Below are positions 58,616 to 64,000 of a DNA stretch of 64,000 nt, piece by piece. The stretch comes from Planotetraspora phitsanulokensis (GTDB taxonomy: Bacteria; Actinomycetota; Actinomycetes; Streptosporangiales; Streptosporangiaceae). Made by a program: the position numbers and the translations under genes. Below the pieces are notes generated by a model. It had not been told where the DNA came from and did no database searches. It saw only the letters and a list, made by a program, of their open reading frames with translations. The first letter of the stretch is position 1. Every line of letters starts with the position of its first letter. The stretch is from NCBI RefSeq assembly GCF_016863295.1, contig NZ_BOOP01000015.1:145486-209485 (forward strand), written 5' to 3'.

Positions 58616-59896
58616 ATGGATTTGATGGCTGCCGTCAATGTGATGCGGGCGCCTCTGGTGGAGACTCTGCCGCGTCTGTCCGCAGCGTTGGCTGGAACGA
58701 TCCCCCACCGCGCACTGGCGCGCCTGTTCCCCTCCTGCGCTCATGCGCCATTCCAGGTCTACGGGGAGTCCGCGGGTGGGCCCGGTTCTGCCATCACCAC
58801 CGCCGAAATGGCCGCGCTGGGGGCCTTGGTGCCGGCCGGGGGAAGCTGGCAGGGCCGGGGGCGGCTGGGGGGTACCGACGTGCCGGTGCTGGCCTTGGCC
58901 AGCAACATCGCGGAGCCCGCCCCCCTGCTGGTCTTCGTGCGCAGCGATGACATCTGTCTGTCGGCGGAACAACTGGTACCCGCTCAGGCGCTGTGGGACC
59001 TGCTGAGCGCCCACGGGGAGGGCTTGCGGACCGAACCGACGTCGGGGGAGCTCGCGGTGTCACGCGCCGCAGCAGCCGCACGCGCCGCCGCCATATCCGA
59101 ACTCGTCGACGCACACGGTGCCGCGCTGACCGGTCTGCTCGGTGTCCTGCGCGACCGCGCTCTGGACGACGCCGACGCCCGGGCCCGCACCGTGGACCTC
59201 GCCATCACGGCCCTTGGCGAACTGCGCTCGCAGGCGGAACTCGACCAGGCGCTGGTGGAAGAGCGGGCCGGGGACGCCTTCCAGCGGCTCGCCGACTCAC
59301 TGCGCCGGATCCTGCGGGCGCGCAAGGTAAGGCTGGACCTCGGCAAGCCAGGCGCGGAGGAAGGCGCGGACCGGCTGTTGCCCGCCGACGTCGTCAACGC
59401 GGCGTCAGCAGCGATCCGGGCCACCGTGCATGCCTTGCTGGAGGACCAAGGGCACGGGCCGGATGGCCGTCGTGTGAGCCGCTTCCATGTCAGCTGGAAG
59501 GTGGGCGCGAGCGATCTACGCGCCACCGTACGGGACGACGGACCCGGGACTCTGTCCCGGCGCTCATTCGACACACGCCGGCTCGTGGAACTGCTGACAC
59601 CGCTCGGCGGACGATTCGAGGTGGACGCGGTACCGCAGTGGGGCACGACGGTAACAGTCGAAATTCCCCTCACACCGCTCGGCACACCACGCCATGACCC
59701 GCTGACCGGACTGGGAGCACGGGAACTGGAGGTACTGGGCCAGCTCGCCCGCGGGCGGCGCAACCGGGACATCAGCCAGCAACTGCACATCAGCGAGTCG
59801 ACGGTGAAGTTCCACATCACAAAGATCTTCGACAAGCTGGGCGTCAGCTCCCGTGGTGAGGCAGCAGCACTGGCCCACGAGTGGGGTGCAGCGTAG
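58616..59896 (+). CDS. LuxR-family regulator with an ATPase-like central domain
   Basis: A 426-aa transcriptional regulator. The C-terminal LuxR HTH (~362-425) has LGARELEVLGQLARGRRNRDISQQLHISESTVKFHITKIFDKLGV as its core, seen in order. The central region (~265-355) looks like a degenerate histidine-kinase ATPase fold (VVNAASAAIRATVHALL; ATVRDDGPGTLSRRSFDTRRLVELLTPLGGRFEV; VTVEIPL). The N-terminal ~180 residues may be a GAF-like or ligand domain. No receiver domain or phospho-acceptor His is seen. ATG 58616 has TACGCT 8 nt upstream and may be leaderless; upstream frame extension crosses the palindrome and the oxidoreductase and is rejected. Confidence 0.75.
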   Translation: MDLMAAVNVMRAPLVETLPRLSAALAGTIPHRALARLFPSCAHAPFQVYGESAGGPGSAITTAEMAALGALVPAGGSWQGRGRLGGTDVPVLALASNIAEPAPLLVFVRSDDICLSAEQLVPAQALWDLLSAHGEGLRTEPTSGELAVSRAAAAARAAAISELVDAHGAALTGLLGVLRDRALDDADARARTVDLAITALGELRSQAELDQALVEERAGDAFQRLADSLRRILRARKVRLDLGKPGAEEGADRLLPADVVNAASAAIRATVHALLEDQGHGPDGRRVSRFHVSWKVGASDLRATVRDDGPGTLSRRSFDTRRLVELLTPLGGRFEVDAVPQWGTTVTVEIPLTPLGTPRHDPLTGLGARELEVLGQLARGRRNRDISQQLHISESTVKFHITKIFDKLGVSSRGEAAALAHEWGAA

Positions 59897-60427
59897 TCGA
59901 CGAGCCCAACCATGCAGCAGCGTCCGCGAATAAGCGTCACAGGCAACGAGCCTTTAAGACCTGTCGTTAACGACGCTGCCACGCGGGCCCATGCCGCGCT
60001 CGCCGCAGATCCAGCGATCCTCATTCCTGAAGGTGGATGTTCACCACACCGAAGGGGACGAACCAGGAACCGCTGCGTCCCCGCGGCTGTACTCGAAGAT
60101 GGTCGCCGCGATCGGGCGCTGCGCCTAGGTGTACCACTTCTGCGGGTACGAGATACTAACGACGAGGTTGCCGCTGTCGAGATGCTGCGAGGTTTTCGCC
60201 AGGCTGTTCAGCAAGCACCTCCGCCCCAGCCAGTGGAGCCGCGCCCAGTTCGAGCCACTGCAGCATCAACCGGCGCACGTGCCTCAACCGCGTGCCATGA
60301 TCGGTACGCGTCTGGTAGGTGATCATGGGCACATGCTTGCCACCGGTGACATGGGCAGGTACACCCGGAACGCAAAAAGACCTATGTTTCCGCAGGTCCC
60401 AGTGCATCTAGCCATCTAAATCGTGTG
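59897..60427. other. 531-bp non-coding stretch inside the island
   Basis: No gene is supported. Short open frames on both strands lack ribosome sites and third-position bias, and the stretch is less GC-rich than the adjacent LuxR gene. It lies between the LuxR stop and the tRNA-Arg 3' end, where an integrase gene would be expected for a tRNA-inserted element, but no recombinase motif is recognisable. Confidence 0.5.
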
Positions 60428-60499
60428 TGCCCCCTGCAAGATTCGAACTTGCGCTCCCGGCTCCGGAGGCCGGTGCTCTATCCCCTGAGCTAAGGGGGC
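60428..60499 (-). tRNA. tRNA-Arg (anticodon CCG)
   Basis: On the minus strand a full cloverleaf folds: acceptor GCCCCCT/AGGGGGC, D-arm with AGCTCAGGGGATAGAGCA, anticodon stem CCGGC/GCCGG around loop CTCCGGA with anticodon CCG (60464-60466), and T-arm GCAAG-TTCGAAT-CTTGC. The discriminator is A and CCA is not encoded. Its 3' half is duplicated at 53647, suggesting use as an integration site. Confidence 0.95.
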
Positions 60500-60629
60500 T
60501 CAACAACGTGACAAGGCTACCAGCACTCGCGGGGCGATCTCACCACGATAGAACGACCTGAGGGCCTCGCCCGGATTCAGATCCTCAAAACGGCACGTGA
60601 ACCCCCGCTCAGGGGTTAGCTTTGCGGCC

Positions 60630-61022
60630 GTGGGTGAGCTTATGGGGCGAGTGCTGGTCGTGGATGACGACGAGGTCATCAGGCAGCTGATCGCGGTCAA
60701 CCTGACCTTGGAGGGGTTCGAGGTCGAGACCGCCTATGACGGGCAGGACTGCCTTGACCGTGTTCATGACGTCGATCCGGACGTCATCACCCTCGACGTC
60801 ATGATGCCGCGCCTCGACGGGTGGGAGACCGCGACCAGGCTGCGGACCGATCAGAGCACCCGGCACATCAAGGTCGTCCTCATCACCGCCCGTGCGCAGG
60901 AGGACGACCGGCGACGAGGCCTCGGCATCGGCGTCGACGCCTATCTCACCAAGCCGTTCGACCCGGCCGAGCTGATCGAACTCGTCCGCGACCTCGCCAA
61001 GGGCGCCGGCCCGGCAGAGTGA
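60630..61022 (+). CDS. Single-domain CheY-like response regulator
   Basis: A 130-aa receiver domain with no output domain: acidic pocket VVDDDE near residues 11-15, phospho-acceptor Asp56 in ITLDVMMPRLDGWE, Thr in VVLITARAQ, and switch Lys in YLTKPFDPAEL. GTG 60630 is chosen because TAGCTT (60617-60622) ends 7 nt upstream, fitting a leaderless start; ATG 60642 is an in-frame alternative without a well-spaced ribosome site. No histidine kinase is adjacent, so it is an orphan, perhaps acting by protein-protein contact. Its stop codon overlaps the first unit of a 17-bp tandem repeat. Confidence 0.8.
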   Translation: MGELMGRVLVVDDDEVIRQLIAVNLTLEGFEVETAYDGQDCLDRVHDVDPDVITLDVMMPRLDGWETATRLRTDQSTRHIKVVLITARAQEDDRRRGLGIGVDAYLTKPFDPAELIELVRDLAKGAGPAE

Positions 61023-61117
61023 TCCGGTTGACAGAGTGATCCGGCCGGCGAAGCGACCCGGCCGAACGAGCGATCGGGCCGGCGGAGCGGTCCGGTCGGC
61101 GGAGTGCCAGGGCCCGA
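61015..61117 (+). repeat. Six degenerate 17-bp tandem repeats after the response regulator
   Basis: Units start at 61015, 61032, 61049, 61066, 61083 and 61100. The first two read CAGAGTGATCCGGTTGA and CAGAGTGATCCGGCCGG; later ones drift (CGGAGCGGTCCGGTCGG). The first overlaps the stop codon. The 17-bp period is not a multiple of three, so this is not a protein repeat. Confidence 0.7.
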
Positions 61118-61606
61118 CCGACGAGCGACGGGTCGCATTCCGGCAATCAGCGCTTTAGATGCCTTTACCGGCAATGCGGTGCATAAGGCGATTAACAGGG
61201 TAGGCCCGCAACAAAGGGACAACGGCAGCCGACCATCGCATTGCGGCGGCTGACCTCGATCCCGATTTCTCGGCACGCCCTTCGAGTCAGAGTCAGCTCA
61301 CCTCTAGAGTCAGCCTCGCCTCGGCAGAGCCCGTTCCAGCTCCGGACACCACCGAGCCACCGAGCACTTCCGAGGCGCCTCGGATCGATCTGATCACCTC
61401 TGTTCGTCTCGGCATACCTCGGCACCTCGATGCATCCCGGCGTATCTCACTGCGTCTGCCTGAATCTCTCTGCATCTCACTGAATCTCGCGCATCTCTGC
61501 ACCTCTGCATCTCTGTCTATCTCTGAACGCGAAACGCACAGGTCAGCGGCGTACAGGGCTGTGGCCGTGAGCCGGTGACCCGATCAGCGACTGGGAGGGA
61601 ACCTCG
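61118..61606. other. Intergenic region upstream of the secreted-type protein
   Basis: No gene is supported. The first part is mixed sequence with an AT-richer patch around 61140-61215. The second part is the pyrimidine-rich CTC-repeat tract described separately. The GGGAGGG ribosome site of the next gene closes the region. A promoter must lie here, but I cannot place it. Confidence 0.45.
61407..61526 (+). repeat. Pyrimidine-rich array of 8-10-bp CTC units
   Basis: About twelve successive units begin with CTC and end in CAT, GAT or CAC (for example CTCTCTGCAT, CTCACTGAAT, CTCTGCAC, CTCTGCAT). This gives a strand-asymmetric run of roughly 120 bp in otherwise GC-rich DNA. The opposite strand is purine-rich (GAGATGCAG-type). 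Confidence 0.65.
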
Positions 61607-62302
61607 ATGCCTGAGCCCGGAATCCGCCCACCTGAGTTCCCCGGAAGACGGCCCACCCGACGGAAAACGCCGCACAAGCTCATCCTCGGAGTCGGCACGG
61701 CTCTCGTCGTCGCCACGGGCGTGGGCCTGGCGGCCGCGGGCAACCTGTCGAGCCAGGCCCAGCCGACTCCCAGCCCGACCGGCATGGAGACCGGAGGGCC
61801 GGTGGGTCCGCCCCAGGCGTCTCCTGGAACTCCCACGCCCGGACCGTCCCCGCAGCAGATGCAGGGCCCGTTCAACGCCATCCACGGCCAACTCGTGGTC
61901 CCGAAGCAGGGGGGCGGCTACCAGACCGTCACCACGCAGACGGGCGTCGTGACGTCGATCCAGCAGAACTCGGTCGCGGTCAAGAGCGAGGACGGCTTCG
62001 CCCGCACCTACACGATCGACGCCAACACCCGCGTCTGCGCCGGCCGCGAAGGGCTGAGCGGGGTCAAATCGGGACACAAGGTCTGGGTGATCAGCACCGC
62101 CCAGGGCAACTCATCCACGGCGATCCTACTCGCGGACCTGACGCAGCCCCCGTGGCCGCCGTGGGCCGGTGGCGCGGTGACCTCGCCGCAGCCCACCACG
62201 CCGACGCCGCTGCCGTCCGGTTACGAATCCGGGGTGCCCTCCGAGTCGCCGGCTCCGGGTGAGTCCGTGCCGGTCGAGCCCACGGAGGTGCCGACCGAGT
62301 GA
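61607..62302 (+). CDS. Membrane-anchored secreted protein with DUF5666-like OB domain
   Basis: A 231-aa protein. A basic cytosolic N-terminus (RRPTRRKTPHK), one transmembrane helix (LILGVGTALVVATGVGLAAA, ~24-44), a Pro/Ser/Thr/Gly linker, a central beta-barrel-like domain (~95-170: HGQLVVPKQGGGYQTV, GVVTSIQQNSVAVKSEDGF, RTYTIDANTRVCAG, SGHKVWVIST) resembling DUF5666, then a Pro/Glu/Ser-rich disordered tail. GGGAGGG precedes ATG 61607. It is probably an extracytoplasmic protein, possibly wall-spanning through its Pro-rich segments. The function is unknown. Confidence 0.75.
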   Translation: MPEPGIRPPEFPGRRPTRRKTPHKLILGVGTALVVATGVGLAAAGNLSSQAQPTPSPTGMETGGPVGPPQASPGTPTPGPSPQQMQGPFNAIHGQLVVPKQGGGYQTVTTQTGVVTSIQQNSVAVKSEDGFARTYTIDANTRVCAGREGLSGVKSGHKVWVISTAQGNSSTAILLADLTQPPWPPWAGGAVTSPQPTTPTPLPSGYESGVPSESPAPGESVPVEPTEVPTE

Positions 62303-62897
62303 CACGCCGAGCACGGGAGGAATGGAGCGGCCTGCGCGGGGAGGATGAGAACCCGCGCAGGTCGCTCATTACTGATGATCCCCTGTTTCCGTTCCCCACG
62401 CCCCTGCCGCCCCACTGATTTCGGCGTTCCGCCGAGCTCCGACGGGTACGGCGTGCCCGAGGACGCGCACAGCCATACGGAAACGCTCTCAGTCTCACTG
62501 GGTGGATCCGTTTCCAGCCTTCATCAACAGATAGAAAATCTTTCCGCAAGATTTTGAGAGCGCTCTCCATCGGACGCACCCGCCCCGCCATGGTGCCGAA
62601 GGGTCGGGACAAGCCCTGACGTGCGCGTTCATCCCTGCAGGCGCCCCGCAGAAACGCCCGGAGAGACCCCGGACGGGCAGAGATGAGCGGGCCTCGATCC
62701 GCGGCGCGCGGTCTCCAGGCCCTCGGCACACGGCTGTCCCGGCCGCCATCGTCGTGACCATCTCGTAGGGTCACTGCAGGAGAATTTCAAGCGGGGCCCA
62801 GGTTCCGCACGAACAATCGGGATCGACGGGCACCGGCATCGGGACGCGTTGGCGCGTTCCCGGGGGACGCGCTCAGTGGTATCCGGGAGGTCATCAG
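62303..62897. other. 595-bp intergenic region with LacI-type operators
   Basis: No gene is supported on either strand. The central part (about 62475-62570) is AT-richer and contains the operator-like palindromes. The rest is ordinary GC-rich sequence ending in the GGGAGG ribosome site of the LacI-family regulator. Confidence 0.5.
62479..62567. promoter_or_regulatory. LacI-family operator cluster
   Basis: GAGAGCGCTCTC (62556-62567) is a perfect 12-bp palindrome with the central CG typical of LacI-family operators in actinomycetes. Directly next to it is an 8-bp inverted repeat, AAAATCTT and AAGATTTT (62535-62555). A half-like site, GGAAACGCTCTCAG, lies at 62479-62492. They lie 330-420 bp upstream of the LacI-family gene, suggesting control of a distant promoter or autoregulation from a long leader. 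Confidence 0.5.
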
Positions 62898-63902
62898 ATG
62901 CAACGGGTGAAGCGACCGACTCTGGAGGCGGTCGCCGCGCGGGCGGGAGTGTCCCGCGCCACGGTCTCCCGGGTCGTCAACGGCCAGATGACCGTCACCC
63001 CCCAGATCAGGGATGTGGTGATGCGGGCGATCGACGAGCTGGGCTACGTGCCCAACTCGGCGGCGCGCAGCCTGGTGACCCAGCGGACCGACTCGATCGC
63101 CCTGGTCGTCTCCGAGCCGTCGACCCGGGTGTTCTCCGACGACCCGATGTTCTCCACGGTCATCAGGGCGGCCAGCCTCGAACTCGAGGCCTCCGACAGG
63201 CAGGTCGTGCTGATGCTGGCCGCGTCCCCGGAGAGCCACTCCAGGATCGAGCGCTACATCGCCAGCGGCCACGTCGACGGGGTCATGCTGATCTCCATGC
63301 ACGGAGCCGACCCCCTTCCCGCCGCCATCGCGCGCATGGGCGTGCCCGCCGTCTCCTACGGCCGGCCCGCCGTCCCCGTGCCCCTGCCCTACGTCGACAA
63401 CGACAACATCGGGGGTGCGGAGAAGGCCGTCCGGCACCTTCTCGAGCGCGGTCGCAGGCGCATCGCCACCATCGCCGGGCCACAGGACATGATCGGCGGG
63501 CAGGACAGGCTGACCGGCTACCGCAACGCGCTGCGCGACTCCGACCGCCGCTCGATCGTGGCGGTCGGGGACTTCACCCGCGAGTCCGGCGCCATCGCGA
63601 TGCGGCAGCTTCTCGAGGACGACCCGAGCCTGGACGCCGTGTTCATCGGCAACGACCTCATGGCCATCGGAGCCCTGCAGTCCTTGCGCCTGTCCGGCCG
63701 GCGGGTTCCCGACGACGTCGCGGTGGTCGGCTTCGACGACATCGAAGCCGCCCGCTACACCGAACCGCCGCTGACCACGGTCAGGCACCCGATCATCGAG
63801 CAGGCCAGCGCGATGGTGCGGCTGCTGCTCGGCCTGTTCCAGGGCGGCCCGGCGGACCCGGTGATCCTGCCGACCGAGCTCGTGGTCCGCGAGTCGGCCT
63901 GA
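62898..63902 (+). CDS. LacI-family transcriptional regulator
   Basis: A 334-aa repressor-type regulator. The N-terminal HTH and hinge are LEAVAARAGVSRATVSRVVNG (9-29) and YVPNSAARSLVTQRT (50-64). The periplasmic-binding-protein-like core (~65-330) contains VVSEPSTRVF, VDNDNIGGAEKAVRHLLERGRRRIATIAGP, FIGNDLMAIGALQSLRLSGRRVPDDVAVVGFDDIE in segments, and the PPLTTVRHP end. GGGAGG lies 7 nt before ATG 62898. It should bind a sugar effector and repress carbohydrate genes, probably through GAGAGCGCTCTC-type sites such as the one upstream. Regulated sugar genes are not in the window; they may follow beyond the right edge. Confidence 0.9.
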   Translation: MQRVKRPTLEAVAARAGVSRATVSRVVNGQMTVTPQIRDVVMRAIDELGYVPNSAARSLVTQRTDSIALVVSEPSTRVFSDDPMFSTVIRAASLELEASDRQVVLMLAASPESHSRIERYIASGHVDGVMLISMHGADPLPAAIARMGVPAVSYGRPAVPVPLPYVDNDNIGGAEKAVRHLLERGRRRIATIAGPQDMIGGQDRLTGYRNALRDSDRRSIVAVGDFTRESGAIAMRQLLEDDPSLDAVFIGNDLMAIGALQSLRLSGRRVPDDVAVVGFDDIEAARYTEPPLTTVRHPIIEQASAMVRLLLGLFQGGPADPVILPTELVVRESA

Positions 63903-63917
63903 GCGGATCCGGCCCCT

Positions 63918-64000
63918 GGACGGCCCGGCTTGGACGGCCGGCTTGGACGGCCGGCTTGGACGGCCGGCTTGGACGGCCGGCTTGGACGGCCGGCTTGGAC
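63918..64000 (+). repeat. 13-bp tandem repeat running off the window
   Basis: After a first 14-bp variant, five perfect copies of GGACGGCCGGCTT and a partial sixth run to the right edge. Each unit contains the palindrome CGGCCG. It begins 16 bp after the LacI-family stop codon. The total length is unknown because the window ends inside the array. Confidence 0.9.

Larger units (their letters stand above)
53647..60499. mobile_element. Putative tRNA-Arg-integrated island (integrase not seen)
   Basis: The segment is bounded on the right by an intact minus-strand tRNA-Arg(CCG), and on the left by a direct repeat of about 45 bp copying the tRNA 3' half plus 7 flanking bases. This is the geometry left by a tyrosine-recombinase element inserting at a tRNA 3' end: the intact gene is kept on one side and the 3' fragment marks the other end. 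Between them are an M14 peptidase, an RpiR regulator, an oxidoreductase/LuxR pair, truncated genes and long non-coding stretches. No integrase, excisionase or replication gene is visible, so it would be a decayed or secondarily deleted element. Confidence 0.5.

Noticed and set aside
62091..62774. A 227-codon minus-strand frame across the LacI operator region
   Set aside because: It is Arg/Gly-rich with no motif, overlaps a supported plus-strand gene, lacks a ribosome site and runs through the palindromes.

Overview
The window is very GC-rich DNA with dense short-spaced genes, many GTG starts, 4-bp ATGA/GTGA overlaps, several probable leaderless starts, three full Ser/Thr kinases plus a PP2C phosphatase, and a nonribosomal peptide synthetase (NRPS) locus. 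This is typical of a filamentous actinomycete. A Streptosporangiales-type genome (Nonomuraea/Streptosporangium-like) is my inference from family resemblance, not something proven here.

Layout. 0-8.8 kb: the tail of an unknown gene, a sugar/metabolite MFS transporter, a 40-aa Lys-rich protein, a PH-domain pair, an agmatinase-family ureohydrolase, a catalytically degenerate penicillin-binding protein overlapping a RodA/FtsW gene, and a DUF2293 protein. 8.8-12.7 kb: a signalling/DNA-modification locus made of an HTH-methylase-specificity protein and a Ser/Thr kinase, divergent from a PP2C phosphatase. 12.8-18 kb: a small membrane protein, a CGNR regulator divergent from a methyltransferase, an acetate-kinase-like protein, a PhzF protein and an AhpD-like protein. 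18.3-23.3 kb: a NarL-type two-component system and a histidine-degradation pair (M20 amidohydrolase, HutU). 23.3-27.7 kb: a sigma factor whose 5' end overlaps that of a divergent membrane kinase, a lipoprotein, and two ADP-ribose-chemistry enzymes (NADAR and KptA). 27.8-31.4 kb: a large secreted multidomain beta-helix protein, probably a GH87 alpha-1,3-glucanase.

32-46 kb is the most unusual part: a compact NRPS locus. It holds a divergent stand-alone condensation domain, a stand-alone carrier protein, a bimodular C-A-PCP-C-A-PCP synthetase, a C-A-PCP-TE synthetase with an MFS exporter fused in frame to its C-terminus, and an MbtH domain fused to an extra carrier domain. The adenylation pockets read by eye suggest Gly, a basic residue, and Ser. 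The main genes overlap (TGATG, ATGA), so they should be one operon in which peptide assembly, release, export and the MbtH chaperone are hard-wired together.

46-53.3 kb: a small membrane protein, a GNAT acetyltransferase, a pentapeptide-repeat protein, a lipoprotein, and a second copy of the methylase-kinase module, in the same gene order as at 9-12 kb. 53.6-60.5 kb: a putative island bounded by an intact tRNA-Arg(CCG) and a direct-repeat copy of its 3' half. It carries an M14 peptidase, an RpiR regulator, an oxidoreductase with a divergent LuxR regulator, and gene fragments, with no integrase visible. 60.6-64 kb: a single-domain response regulator, two unusual repeat tracts, a secreted-type protein, LacI-type operator palindromes, a LacI-family regulator, and a 13-bp tandem repeat running off the window.
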